DNA of 45,643 nt from Verrucomicrobiota bacterium (GTDB lineage Bacteria > Verrucomicrobiota > Verrucomicrobiia > Opitutales > Opitutaceae), in NCBI GenBank assembly GCA_025361935.1, contig JANYJB010000069.1, positions 1-45,643 on the forward strand, given 5' to 3'. A program made the position numbers and the translations under genes. The notes beneath the pieces are model-generated. The model was not told the origin of the DNA. It ran no database searches and saw only the letters and a program-made list of their open reading frames with translations. Numbering within the stretch: the stretch's first letter is position 1; the number at the start of each line of letters is the position of its first letter. Below, piece by piece: positions 34,869 to 45,643 of this stretch.

Positions 34869-36617
34869 ATGTCTTTTCAGAGCGAAAATTCACATTTTGA
34901 GAATAACAAGCGCACTACAGTTCCGGCAGCAGCCTCAGTCACTCGATCCTATTCGTCCGACGATCCCCTCAAAGCCAGTTTCAGCCTCCGCCCTCTCCTT
35001 AACCAACTCCCGGGCCGATCCTCGACACAATCCAGTTTCCCATCACTAATTCGGCTGCCAATCATCTTTCTTATTTTCCTGACTTTGGCGACGGGTGCTT
35101 TCTCCCGGAGTGTGGATTTAATTCCCTGGCCTTCCACTTTGCAGCAAGGGAATGGGCAATTTACCTTTACCAAGGAAACCGATATCGTTGCAGCGTCGGC
35201 ATTCACCAACGAAGCCACCCTGCTGGCCGACCAGATCCACTTGAATCTCGCTGCGGCGGCAAAACAGAACCGGATCGAGTTGACTCGGGAAGGCTCGGAC
35301 GGCTTTGGTGACGAAGCCTACCGTCTTGAGGTTGACGGACATGGCGTTACGATTCGTGCCGCTTCATCCGCCGGTGCCTTTTATGGCTGCCAGACGTTGC
35401 GACAATTGATTGATTCGAAAGACAGGACGATTCCATTCGTAACAATTGATGACCAGCCGCGCTATGCATGGCGCGGTCTGATGCTGGACGTAAGCCGACA
35501 CTTTTTTGATCCGCCCACCATCCGGAGGGTGTTGGACTGGATGTCCGATTGTAAACTCAACCGCCTGCATCTGCATCTTGCAGACGATCAGGGTTGGCGG
35601 TTGGAGATTCAGCAATATCCCAATCTAACACGCATAGGCGCACGCGGCAACTTCTCGGATAAAAACGCTCCGCCTCGCTACTTTACCAAAGCGGAAATTC
35701 GCGAGATTGTGCGTTATGCGGCCCAGCGGCACATCGTAGTTGTGCCGGAGATTGACATGCCTGGCCATGCAGGCGCCGCTATCCGAGCGTATCCAAAAAT
35801 AGGGGCCAATGCCAATACGTTTAATCCATCCAGCGACGCCACGTATGATTTTTTGAAGAACGTCTTGCGAGAAGTTATGGAAGATTTTCCGTCTTTGTGG
35901 ATCCATTTTGGCGGCGATGAAGTTAATACGGCCGCCTTGAGTATCAATCCCGACAAGGCGGATGTTCTTCGGAAAGATGGAATCACTGACGCGCGTCAGT
36001 TGCCCGATTATTTTGTGGGGGAAATTTCCTCATTTATCGCACAACAGGGACGTAAGCCCGCCGGATGGGATGAAGTCTCCGCCGCCGGTGTTTCCCCTAA
36101 CACGCTGGTTTATTGGTGGCGCCACAACAAGCCGGACGTGCTACAAAGGGCACTGGCCGCCGGTCACTCAGTCGTGCTGTCACCCCGTTCGCCATGCTAC
36201 TTTGATTATCCTCAGGATCCGAGTTATCCGAATGGTGGCTGGAAGATTTACAATACCCCAGAGGCAGTTTACCGCGGGCCCGTCATCCCCGCTAACCTTC
36301 CGCCAGCGCAATTGAAACAGATCGTCGGCGTGGAAGCCTGCGTCTGGACCGAACACATTCCCACAGTATCCCATCTTGAATTCATGCTCATTCCCCGGCT
36401 GCAGACCTTCGCCGAAATGGCGTGGACGCCAGAGGCTCTGCGCGACTTCTCCAATTTTAATACACGGCTACAACCATTCCTCGAACAGTGCCGGCAAAAA
36501 GAAATCAACTTTTATGATCGGAAAAATCCGTCCGCTTCCTTGCGTGCAGCAACCCAAGAGACCACGAATGCTTCCAGGCTCACCGATTTCCCCCGCGACT
36601 TCGAACCACAACCCTGA
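34869..36617 (+). CDS. Beta-N-acetylhexosaminidase, GH20 family
   Basis: Glycoside hydrolase removing terminal GlcNAc/GalNAc by substrate-assisted catalysis. An N-terminal hydrophobic segment (about residues 62-80, LPIIFLIFLTLATGAFS) suggests export; the 60 residues before it are odd, so the true start may be further in. A GH20b domain (about 85-195) is followed by the GH20 barrel with RYAWRGLMLDVSRHFF, DDQGWRLEI, VPEIDMPGHA and the catalytic pair D350-E351 in HFGGDEVNT. The GC content is visibly lower than that of the neighbours. It is next to an FAD oxidoreductase of similar composition. Confidence 0.88.
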   Translation: MSFQSENSHFENNKRTTVPAAASVTRSYSSDDPLKASFSLRPLLNQLPGRSSTQSSFPSLIRLPIIFLIFLTLATGAFSRSVDLIPWPSTLQQGNGQFTFTKETDIVAASAFTNEATLLADQIHLNLAAAAKQNRIELTREGSDGFGDEAYRLEVDGHGVTIRAASSAGAFYGCQTLRQLIDSKDRTIPFVTIDDQPRYAWRGLMLDVSRHFFDPPTIRRVLDWMSDCKLNRLHLHLADDQGWRLEIQQYPNLTRIGARGNFSDKNAPPRYFTKAEIREIVRYAAQRHIVVVPEIDMPGHAGAAIRAYPKIGANANTFNPSSDATYDFLKNVLREVMEDFPSLWIHFGGDEVNTAALSINPDKADVLRKDGITDARQLPDYFVGEISSFIAQQGRKPAGWDEVSAAGVSPNTLVYWWRHNKPDVLQRALAAGHSVVLSPRSPCYFDYPQDPSYPNGGWKIYNTPEAVYRGPVIPANLPPAQLKQIVGVEACVWTEHIPTVSHLEFMLIPRLQTFAEMAWTPEALRDFSNFNTRLQPFLEQCRQKEINFYDRKNPSASLRAATQETTNASRLTDFPRDFEPQP

Positions 36618-36828
36618 GTCCGTAATGGTATCCGATGGGGTTTCCGCGTGATACATATTTATATTCCTATGCCTAGGGAGGGCCCGATTATTCAATATTC
36701 GGGATGAACCCAAAGCCGCGGAATTACCCCTAACCCATGTGCTCACAACCAGCAGCGGTTCCGCCATCCGGAACGCAACCAACGCCTTGATATGCCGGGC
36801 GGTTTATCGCCTCGTCCCCAATGAATTT

Positions 36829-38508
36829 ATGAAAACGACCATCTACCTGACGCGCTGCTTCGCTTCATCGCCGACCATTGCGTGTTTGATTTTGTTGTTT
36901 CTGGCAACTGCGTTGAAGGCGGAAACGGATGTTTACGACATCGTCGTTTACGGCGGCACCTCGGGTGGAATCATTGCCGGGATTCAGGCCAAAGCGATGG
37001 GCAAGTCGGTTGTGGTCATTGAACCAAGCAATCGTATTGGCGGATTGACGACGGGCGGACTGGGTCACACGGACATAGGCAACAAGTATGTGATCGGCGG
37101 TCTCTCGCGGGAATTTTATCGGCGCCTGTTCAAGCATTACCAAACGCCTGCCGCGTGGAAGTGGCAGAACGCCGCCGACTATCAGCCTAAACCGCAAACC
37201 AAAATTGAAGTCGGCGATGATACGACGTGGGCGTTTGAACCCAGCGCTGCGCTAAAGGTTTATGAGGAATGGATCACTGAAACCAAGATCAAGGTCATCA
37301 AGAACGAACGCCTCAATCGCAGCACTGGCGTCAAAAAAGATGGTGCAAGGATCCTCGCCATCACGACGGAATCGGGCCGCACCTTCACGGGGAAAATGTT
37401 CATTGATGCGACTTACGAGGGGGATCTGATGGCCGCCGCCGGCGTTTCGTATTGCGTGGGACGTGAAGCAAATTCGGTTTATAACGAAACGATGAATGGC
37501 GTGCAGACAAAGCAAGCCACCAAACATCAGTTGGTTGTTGGCATTGATCCCTATGTGACGCCCGGCAAGCCAGAGAGCGGCCTGCTGCCGTTCATTGATG
37601 CGAAAGGACCGGGCGAGGAAGGTGAAGGAGACCAACGTTTGCAGGCATATTGTTTTCGCATGTGCCTGACGGATCTACCCGCCAATCGCATTCCCTTCCA
37701 AAAGCCCATCGGTTACAACGAAGAATGGTATGAAATGTTATTCCGCAATTTTGAGGCGGGCTATACGAACATTCCTTGGATCAATTCCGCGATGCCCAAC
37801 CGCAAGACGGACATCAACAACCGTGATGGTTACTCGACCGATTTCATCGGCCAGAATTATGATTATCCGGAAGCCTCATACGCCGAGCGCGAAAAAATCG
37901 GCGCGCGTCATCTGCTTTACCAGCAGGGGCTGATGTGGACTTTGGCAAATCATCCGCGGACACCGGAAAATATCCGCAAAGAAGTTTCGCGTTGGGGCGT
38001 CACAAAGGACGAGTTCGTTGAAGGCAACGGTTGGCAGAATCAACTTTACATCCGCGAAGCCCGCCGCCTCGTCAGCGATTACGTCATGACCCAGCGTCAT
38101 TGCCAAGGATTGGAATACGCAAGTGATTCGGTCGGGATGGCTGCCTACACAATGGATTCGCACCATGTGCAGCGATATGTTGACGCCACCGGCCATGTTC
38201 GCAACGAAGGCGATGTGCAGGTCCGCGGGTTTCCTGCCTACCCAGTCAGTTTTCGTTCCATCCGCCCAAAAAAAGAGCAGTGCACAAATCTGTTGGTTCC
38301 CTTCGCGCTTTCCGCGAGCCACATCGCGTTCGGATCTATTCGAATGGAACCGGTTTTCATGATCCTCGGACAATCTGCGGCGACCGCTGCCACAAACGCA
38401 ATTGATGACGGACTGGCGATTCAGGACATCAGTTATCCAAAGCTCCAATCGCAATTGCTTGCCGAAGGGCAGATACTCAAATCTGGGGCTCGTGCTAAAA
38501 ATAACTAG
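36829..38508 (+). CDS. FAD-dependent oxidoreductase (FAD_oxidored family, exported)
   Basis: A 559-residue protein with signal peptide ([20 protein letters not shown]..., cleaved near LKAETD) and FAD-binding Rossmann motif [16 protein letters not shown] followed by [12 protein letters not shown]. The body resembles the FAD_oxidored group often found near polysaccharide-degradation genes in Bacteroidetes, Planctomycetes and Verrucomicrobiota. Conserved [14 protein letters not shown] and SFRSIRPKK regions are present. Substrate unknown. Start ATG 36829 rather than 36739 because it begins the signal peptide. Composition is lower in GC like the GH20 gene, so both may have been acquired together. 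Confidence 0.85.
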   Translation: MKTTIYLTRCFASSPTIACLILLFLATALKAETDVYDIVVYGGTSGGIIAGIQAKAMGKSVVVIEPSNRIGGLTTGGLGHTDIGNKYVIGGLSREFYRRLFKHYQTPAAWKWQNAADYQPKPQTKIEVGDDTTWAFEPSAALKVYEEWITETKIKVIKNERLNRSTGVKKDGARILAITTESGRTFTGKMFIDATYEGDLMAAAGVSYCVGREANSVYNETMNGVQTKQATKHQLVVGIDPYVTPGKPESGLLPFIDAKGPGEEGEGDQRLQAYCFRMCLTDLPANRIPFQKPIGYNEEWYEMLFRNFEAGYTNIPWINSAMPNRKTDINNRDGYSTDFIGQNYDYPEASYAEREKIGARHLLYQQGLMWTLANHPRTPENIRKEVSRWGVTKDEFVEGNGWQNQLYIREARRLVSDYVMTQRHCQGLEYASDSVGMAAYTMDSHHVQRYVDATGHVRNEGDVQVRGFPAYPVSFRSIRPKKEQCTNLLVPFALSASHIAFGSIRMEPVFMILGQSAATAATNAIDDGLAIQDISYPKLQSQLLAEGQILKSGARAKNN

Positions 38509-38724
38509 ATGTTATCAGTTTGTTGAATTTGCGGCCTCGATTTCAAAGGACGGGCTTTGCTTTACTGGTTTTAACTCAAGCAATGCCTGCATTAAAAGTA
38601 AGAAACCGACAAACAACTGCTAGCCCCCTTGGAGACACTCATAAGTCCGAAGCCTGCCGATAAAGGCTCAAAGTGATTGGCTGCACCCTCGTGCGAGGCT
38701 GATGAAACCCCTTTCTCTTACCAC

Positions 38725-39885
38725 TCACTCCGGCTGCCACGGCTCCATCAGTTTCCACACGAAGCCCGTCCGCAGATTTTCCGCCATCAGCAGCGTGATG
38801 CCCTGATCAATGCCGATCACGTCCGTCCCCACCCAGCCCGTCGCCGGGTTAAACGCATCGGCAAACCCATACGGCCCATAAATCTTGTCGCCCCAGCGCG
38901 CGTGCATTTCCCGCAAGGCCGCCAGACAGTCCGTCGGCACGAAGGGCAACGAGCCCGCCGCCGCGCACGGCACCACCGTCCCGTCGATGCGCGCATCCAC
39001 CTCGCCCGCCTTCACCGGCGGCCCGCCCCAATCCACATAGCCCGCCGCACCATCCGACGACGTCAGCCCCCACACGTTTTCACCGTAATTTGGAAAACGC
39101 TCGCGCAGATCGAGACAAAACCGCTTCTGCGCCCGCGTCGCCGCGCACGCATTGGCAAAAAAATTTACCCCGCTCACGCCATCGGTAAACCCGCGCCAGT
39201 CCATCCAAGCCTGCGGGAACTGATGCACGAACAACGGCGCGTGCTGCAAAAAACGTTCGCCCGCGTAGCTCGCCCATGGCTCACGCCGCCACGCCGTCCA
39301 CGTCGCCGCCGGCGCGCGTTTCGTCGCCCCGTTCACCGCGAACCACGTCATCCCGTAGTGCTCCGAATACTGGTCCCAGCTCCACCGCATAAACCCGTTT
39401 TCCGGCGTCCAGCCATGCCGGATGCGCCCGCCCTCATCCACCATCCAGGGCCAATCCACACGCGCCTCGATGGCCTGCGCCAACTCGGACACAGCACCTC
39501 CAAAATAACGTCCCGCCGACAACGCGCCCAAAATCGCCAGTCCCGTGTCGATGGTGGATGCCTCGCAGTTCCATCCGCGCACGCCCGTGCGCATATCGAC
39601 GAAATGATAGAAGAACCCGTGCTCGTGTTGCACATCACGCCACAACGTCCGCAGCACCCGCTCGGCACACGCCCGACACTCGGCCTTCGACTCCCACCCG
39701 CGCTCCGCGCCGATGGCCAGCGCCGTAAGCCCGAACCCCACCGCCGCGACGCTCGCCATGTCGCCCGGCTTGGAGCCGTCGGCCTTAGCCCGGTCGGGAA
39801 TCAACCCCGTGTGCGCATGAGCCGTGTCGAAAAAATACCGAAACGCCCTGCAGCTGAGGTCTTCAAGAAAAGCATCATCGGTCAT
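38725..39885 (-). CDS. Glycoamylase-like protein (PF10091, GH144 type)
   Basis: Alpha/alpha-barrel hydrolase of the group containing endo-beta-1,2-glucanases. The 386-residue product contains FRYFFDTAHAHTGLIPDRAK (about 15-34), SVAAVGFGLTALAIGAERGW, VRGWNCEASTIDTGLAILGAL, FMRWSWDQYSEHYGMTWF, YGENVWGLTSSDGAAGY and the C-terminal GTDVIGIDQGITLLMAEN, all as in that family. No signal peptide is visible, so it may act in the cytoplasm or need another export route. Substrate (beta-1,2-glucan or other) is inference from the family. Upstream is a perfect 14-bp inverted repeat, then ligA. Confidence 0.85.
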   Translation of the reverse strand: MTDDAFLEDLSCRAFRYFFDTAHAHTGLIPDRAKADGSKPGDMASVAAVGFGLTALAIGAERGWESKAECRACAERVLRTLWRDVQHEHGFFYHFVDMRTGVRGWNCEASTIDTGLAILGALSAGRYFGGAVSELAQAIEARVDWPWMVDEGGRIRHGWTPENGFMRWSWDQYSEHYGMTWFAVNGATKRAPAATWTAWRREPWASYAGERFLQHAPLFVHQFPQAWMDWRGFTDGVSGVNFFANACAATRAQKRFCLDLRERFPNYGENVWGLTSSDGAAGYVDWGGPPVKAGEVDARIDGTVVPCAAAGSLPFVPTDCLAALREMHARWGDKIYGPYGFADAFNPATGWVGTDVIGIDQGITLLMAENLRTGFVWKLMEPWQPE

Positions 39886-39886
39886 A

Positions 39887-39953
39887 AATGTGGAAAGCTG
39901 AAAATCAGGAAACAGATATAGGGAATTGGGCCTGCTTTGCAGCTTTCCACATT
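39887..39953. repeat. Perfect 14-bp inverted repeat between ligA and glucanase gene
   Basis: AATGTGGAAAGCTG (39887-39900) and CAGCTTTCCACATT (39940-39953) flank 39 bases. It fills the gap after ligA and starts right before the glucanase ATG. Confidence 0.8.
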
Positions 39954-39963
39954 CCGTCCGTTT

Positions 39964-42072
<2,109 letters not shown>

Positions 42073-42140
42073 TCACCGGCGGTATCGGGCTTGTTTTATG
42101 AACAACGGATGCCGCATGATGTCGGCTTGTTGTCATCTCC

Positions 42141-43955
42141 ATGAGTCATCCAGACGAAAACAAAGGATCTGACCCGAATTCCGCCCCGGTTCCCTCACGA
42201 ATGGATCGGATGCTGAACTGGATCAAACAGCGCGCCTCCTTCGACGCACGCGAGCAATGGTGGCGCTTACTGGATTTGATCGAGGAGAAACGCCGGTTTC
42301 GCTGGTCGCTCTACGCGGCATTTTCTGCGGTCGTTTTGGGCGCGGTGGCGGCGATTTGGATTTACCCGTGGTGGCACCAGCGCAACGCCATCAGCATAGC
42401 CCGCGGCTGGCTCGAGGCCGGCCGGCTCGACCACGCCGCCGATGCCGTCAAAGACACCCTCGAAGCCGCTCCGGAAAATCCCGAATCATGGCGGCTGGCG
42501 GCCGCTTTGGCGCGCCTTGGCGGCAACAAATCGCGCGCGGTGGATTGCTCGCGGCATGCGTCTGATCTCCGCCCAGGCGACCGCGATCTCACCCTCGAGT
42601 GGGCGGCCGACGCCCTCATCAACGACCAGCCGGAAGAGGCCGCGCACGCCCTCTCCACGATGGAGGGTGCCGTCGCCTCCGCATCGCCATACGCCCAGCG
42701 CATCCTCGGCGAAATCGCCCGGCGACGCGGAGATTTCAACAGCGCCCGTGATCACTTTGAAACGGCGCTCAAACTCGACGGCCCGCTGCCCATCGACGAA
42801 GTGCCGCTGGGAATCGTGCTGCTCCACGCCCGTGACACAACCGAGCGCCGGCGCGGCCTGGATTTTCTCGCCAAATGGGCTCCCGACCGGGAATGGGGCG
42901 CCAACGCCCTGCGCGCCCTCCTTGGCGACGCGAGCACCCATGGCGACCGGGCGGCCATGCTTCGCTGGGCCGACGCCCTCCGCGCCCATCCTCGCTGCAC
43001 CTTGGGCGACATCCCCAACTGCCTGCTCGCCCTCTCCAAGGCCGACGAACCGCGTTTCACCGAGGTTCTTGCTATGATGGAAAAGCACCACTCGGTCGAT
43101 TCGGGCAACATCGCCCTGCTTGTAAGCTGGCTCAACCAAATCGGCCGCAGCCGCGAAGCCATCCAATGGATTAAAACACTCCCTCCCTCCACGACAAGCC
43201 GGCCTCCTGCCGCCGTGAGCATCGCCGAGTCCCTGCGCCAGTTGGCCGATTGGCCGGCCTTGCTCGACTGGACCCGAGGCACCGGCTGGGGCAGAGACCT
43301 CGAACCCATACGCATCGCATACGAGCTGAAGGCCGCCCGCGCCACAGGTGTGGCGACGCTCGCCGACGAGCTGTGGAAAACCCTGCAGTCCCGGGCCGCC
43401 ACCGACAGCGGACGCGCCCTTGTCACCGCCGATCTTCTTTACGGATGGGGCATGCTCGACGAAGCCCTCGCCCTGCTATGGATCGCCTCCGATCAGCCCG
43501 AAATCGCCGTGAACGCCCTCGGAACGCTTGCCCGCCATTACCAAGTGAGCAACGACGCGAACGGCCAATACCAAGTGTTCAAACGCCTTCATTCACTTCG
43601 TGCACAGGATGCGTCGGTTGCCAACAACTTCGCATTCTTCGCCGCCCTCACCGGCAACGACCTCAACTCGGCCGAGCAAATCGCCAAGGACAACTTCAAA
43701 ACCTCGCCCGATAATCTCGCCTATCGCTCGACCTACGCGTTCGTGCTCTGCACGCAAAACCGCACCACCGAAGCCTTGGCCCTTTTCCGCGCCGCAACCA
43801 CCGACTGGAAAACCTCTCCCATCATCGCCCTGCCCTATGGTCTGGCGCTCGCCGGCACAGGGCAAAAAGACCGGGCGCACGAGGTCCTTGCCTCCATTCT
43901 TCCCGAAACACTGACCGCCCAAGAAGCCGCCTTGATAAAAAAGGCGTTGAATTAA
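42141..43955 (+). CDS. Membrane-anchored TPR protein
   Basis: A 604-residue protein with a cytoplasmic N-terminal 57 residues, one membrane helix (about 58-76, YAAFSAVVLGAVAAIWIYPWW) and a long TPR-like helical repeat body (ARGWLEAGRLDHAADAVKDT, LEAAPENPESWRLAAALARL and so on to the C-terminus). TPR arrays of this kind scaffold protein complexes; the partner is not known. Its TAA directly abuts the stop of the convergent PEP-CTERM gene. A link to PEP-CTERM/exosortase export is possible from the context but unproven. Confidence 0.8.
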   Translation: MSHPDENKGSDPNSAPVPSRMDRMLNWIKQRASFDAREQWWRLLDLIEEKRRFRWSLYAAFSAVVLGAVAAIWIYPWWHQRNAISIARGWLEAGRLDHAADAVKDTLEAAPENPESWRLAAALARLGGNKSRAVDCSRHASDLRPGDRDLTLEWAADALINDQPEEAAHALSTMEGAVASASPYAQRILGEIARRRGDFNSARDHFETALKLDGPLPIDEVPLGIVLLHARDTTERRRGLDFLAKWAPDREWGANALRALLGDASTHGDRAAMLRWADALRAHPRCTLGDIPNCLLALSKADEPRFTEVLAMMEKHHSVDSGNIALLVSWLNQIGRSREAIQWIKTLPPSTTSRPPAAVSIAESLRQLADWPALLDWTRGTGWGRDLEPIRIAYELKAARATGVATLADELWKTLQSRAATDSGRALVTADLLYGWGMLDEALALLWIASDQPEIAVNALGTLARHYQVSNDANGQYQVFKRLHSLRAQDASVANNFAFFAALTGNDLNSAEQIAKDNFKTSPDNLAYRSTYAFVLCTQNRTTEALALFRAATTDWKTSPIIALPYGLALAGTGQKDRAHEVLASILPETLTAQEAALIKKALN

Positions 43956-44897
43956 TCAGGCCGCTTGAAGCGGATTTTCCGTCCGCCCACGCCGCCAAGC
44001 AAAGGCGCCATACAGTCCCACCGCGCCGAACAACGGCAGCCAAGTGCCGACTTCCGGGACGGGGTTGCCGTCGATGGTGGCGACTGCCCCCACCTGATAC
44101 ATGAGGAGTCCGCTGGGATTGTTCGCCGTGGAGGTGCTGTCGCCAGTCACGCTGTTTGAATTATGCACGACCACCGTGAGATAATTGGTGCCGATATTGA
44201 AAGTCGTATTGGCGCCGCCACCGGTGTTGGTGAGGGTTTGCGCCGTGGTGTTGCTCCAAGCATTGGTGCCGGATGCAGAAGCCGCATACTGGGCGCTGAT
44301 CACTCCACTGCCGTTCATGGTGACTTGGTTTGACGTGATATAAATCTCATACGCATCGTCAGCGGCCACCGTCAGGCTTAGCGAAATCGCGTTCGTGGCG
44401 ACGCCACTGCCGGTGCCGGTGATCGTGAAGGCCAGTTGATACACGTAGGTCGCAATATTTGACCCCGTGGTGCCGTTGCCCGGCAGATTGTCGCCGCCGA
44501 TGTTGACCGTGCCGCCCGTGACGGCCGTCATCGCACCCGGAGCGGTGATCCATTGAGCGGAGCTGGTGTTGGCGACATAGGCGCCATCAATGTAGTTCGC
44601 GGTGCCGCCACTGTTGGCCGTGCTGCACAAGACATATGCTCCGGCCGTGCTCGTATAGGTCGTATCAGCAAAACTGTTGCCGGAATAGCTGCGGTAGCGG
44701 GTCCCATTCGCATATGCATAAGTAACATTCCAGTTGGCATCGCGCCCACCGCCCGCTTGCAACCCGCCGCTGCCATTCTGCCCCGTGTAATAAAGCCCGC
44801 TGATGTTCGTCGCGGAACCAGCATACGCGTGCCCAACCAGCTCGGCGACCAGAGCAACCAAAACAAACAAGGGGCGAATACCCGTTAATTTCATCAC
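43956..44897 (-). CDS. PEP-CTERM sorting domain protein
   Basis: A 313-residue secreted protein: signal peptide (about residues 1-27), a Ser/Thr/Gly/Asn-rich beta body (NGSGGLQAGGGRDANWNV...), and a C-terminal PEP-CTERM-like signal near 285-310 with VPEVGTW, a hydrophobic segment LPLFGAVGLYGAFAW and RRGR. The motif reads VPEV instead of VPEP, an acceptable variant. Exosortase would anchor or release it at the surface, probably with exopolysaccharide; no exosortase is in this window. Starts MMKLTG or one codon later. Confidence 0.8.
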   Translation of the reverse strand: MMKLTGIRPLFVLVALVAELVGHAYAGSATNISGLYYTGQNGSGGLQAGGGRDANWNVTYAYANGTRYRSYSGNSFADTTYTSTAGAYVLCSTANSGGTANYIDGAYVANTSSAQWITAPGAMTAVTGGTVNIGGDNLPGNGTTGSNIATYVYQLAFTITGTGSGVATNAISLSLTVAADDAYEIYITSNQVTMNGSGVISAQYAASASGTNAWSNTTAQTLTNTGGGANTTFNIGTNYLTVVVHNSNSVTGDSTSTANNPSGLLMYQVGAVATIDGNPVPEVGTWLPLFGAVGLYGAFAWRRGRTENPLQAA

Positions 44898-44906
44898 AAT
44901 TGAATC

Positions 44907-44924
44907 CTAGGGTTTATACCCTAG
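44907..44924. promoter_or_regulatory. Perfect dyad upstream of PEP-CTERM gene
   Basis: CTAGGGT-TTAT-ACCCTAG lies 10 bases before the PEP-CTERM start codon (minus strand). It may be an operator or a leader hairpin affecting translation. Confidence 0.45.
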
Positions 44925-45143
44925 ATTGCAATCGGATTAGATCGAATGAACTATCCGTTTGTTGATAAATGCTTAAAGTAATAAAATCTGTCTTTCTCCA
45001 ACAACCAAACGAGCCAAAACGAGTGGCGTAACCCAAAACACTAGGTGGATTCTGACATACCCATAAGCACTCGCGTTTCCCCTTGCATCATCACCAAGAG
45101 CGCATCGGACCTTAACACAGCTTACGTGGAGCCGTCTTAAAAA

Positions 45144-45228
45144 TGGTGCCCAGAGTGGGGGTCGAACCCACAAGACTTTCGTCGGTAGATTTTGAGTCTA
45201 CTGCGTCTGCCAATTCCGCCATCTGGGC
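45144..45228 (-). tRNA. tRNA-Leu (anticodon CAA)
   Basis: Read on the minus strand: acceptor GCCCAGA pairs with TCTGGGC, discriminator A and encoded CCA at 45144-45146. D arm GGCGGAATTGGCAGACGC, anticodon stem GTAGA/TCTAC with loop CTCAAAA (anticodon CAA, decodes UUG), a long variable arm as in class II tRNA, and T arm GTGGG-TTCGACC-CCCAC. Sequence and class II form fit leucine. Confidence 0.97.
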
Positions 45229-45303
45229 GCACTTAAACAAACCGTAAAGCTACGTCCGCTCGCGGGCTTGTAAACCGAAAACTCCATCGCTCCACTCGCC
45301 GCC

Positions 45304-45643
45304 ATGTCCGACTTCCGCGTTTTCGCCCCCACGCCCGTTCAAGGCGTCATCTCCCTGCCCTGCGGCGAATCGCACCATCTCGTCACCGTCAACCGCGCCC
45401 GCACCGGCGACACCGTCGTCGCTTTCGACGGTCGAGGCACCGAGTGGACGTGCGAGTTGACCGACGCCCGCCAATCCGGCGCGACCCTCCGTGTGCGCGA
45501 GACGCACACCCGCGCTCCCCTGCCCTGCGCGATCACGCTCGCGCAGGCCTTGCCCAAGGGCGGCGTGATGGACGACATCATCCGCCACGCCACCGAGCTC
45601 GGCGCCACCCGCATCGTGCCGCTCGCCACCGAGCGCACCCAAG
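45304..45643 (+). CDS. rsmE: 16S rRNA (uracil1498-N3)-methyltransferase, N-terminal part
   Basis: The frame from ATG 45304 (MSDFRVFAPTPVQGVISLPC) runs off the window end. It shows the RsmE PUA-like N-terminal domain with the HHLVTVNRARTGD stretch, and then the start of the SPOUT methyltransferase domain (AQALPKGGVMDDIIRHATEL). RsmE methylates U1498 of 16S rRNA. About 113 codons are visible of roughly 240-250 expected. Divergent from the tRNA-Leu gene. Confidence 0.9.
   Translation, partial: MSDFRVFAPTPVQGVISLPCGESHHLVTVNRARTGDTVVAFDGRGTEWTCELTDARQSGATLRVRETHTRAPLPCAITLAQALPKGGVMDDIIRHATELGATRIVPLATERTQ

Overview
The window looks like a chromosome segment from a GC-rich Verrucomicrobiota bacterium, most likely of the order Opitutales (inference). 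Grounds: a long-form IspG of about 677 residues, a PEP-CTERM sorted protein, a small Cys-containing exported protein at the head of a heavy-metal efflux operon, several glycoside hydrolases, and gene ends decorated with imperfect palindromes built from short repeated words. No rRNA, CRISPR array, prophage or complete IS is visible.

Layout. 1-4445: rod-shape/wall operon mreB (5' end missing), mreC, mreD, mrdA. 4579-9082 (minus): MoxR ATPase, DUF58 protein and transglutaminase-like membrane protein, preceded by a DnaQ-type exonuclease and a small unknown protein. 10136-11194: WYL regulator. 11447-15361: lower-GC accessory stretch of small unknown genes: a short promoter-sharing gene, a small membrane protein, a small HTH protein, a two-TM protein, a tandem CCCH zinc-motif protein, a FtsK-gamma-like protein broken and partly repeated around an unknown ORF, and a PD-(D/E)XK nuclease. 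15606-16591: XRE regulator plus ImmA/IrrE peptidase with a near-perfect operator. 16873-18497: HIBADH-like dehydrogenase and MTA phosphorylase (minus). 18499-23688: lipoprotein, then uppS-cdsA-dxr-rseP. 23793-29663 (minus): Cys-containing exported protein, outer-membrane factor, adaptor and RND pump for metal efflux. 29763-34377: ispG, probable oriC, dnaA and an unknown protein. 34650-38508: transposase scrap and two lower-GC genes (GH20 hexosaminidase, FAD oxidoreductase). 38725-45643: GH144-like glucanase, ligA, TPR membrane protein, PEP-CTERM protein, tRNA-Leu(CAA) and the start of rsmE.

How the genes work together: mreBCD/mrdA, uppS, cdsA, dxr and ispG are housekeeping genes for envelope growth and isoprenoid precursors. 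dnaA and ligA serve replication. The MoxR-DUF58-transglutaminase set and the RND operon are each co-transcribed units. The accessory stretch at 11.4-15.4 kb could be a defence or mobile-element-derived cluster, but no known system is recognised.

Most notable: (i) a structured element of about 120-130 bp present twice (4449-4565 and 16730-16858), both times just 3' of a minus-strand gene and between convergent genes, with one fully compensated hairpin and one length-variable hairpin; (ii) the FtsK-gamma-like gene whose 3' half recurs 857 bp downstream, bracketing an unknown ORF; (iii) a near-identical promoter/operator block in front of the WYL regulator and a small gene 1.3 kb away; (iv) repeat words that also lie in frame inside ispG and the transglutaminase gene.
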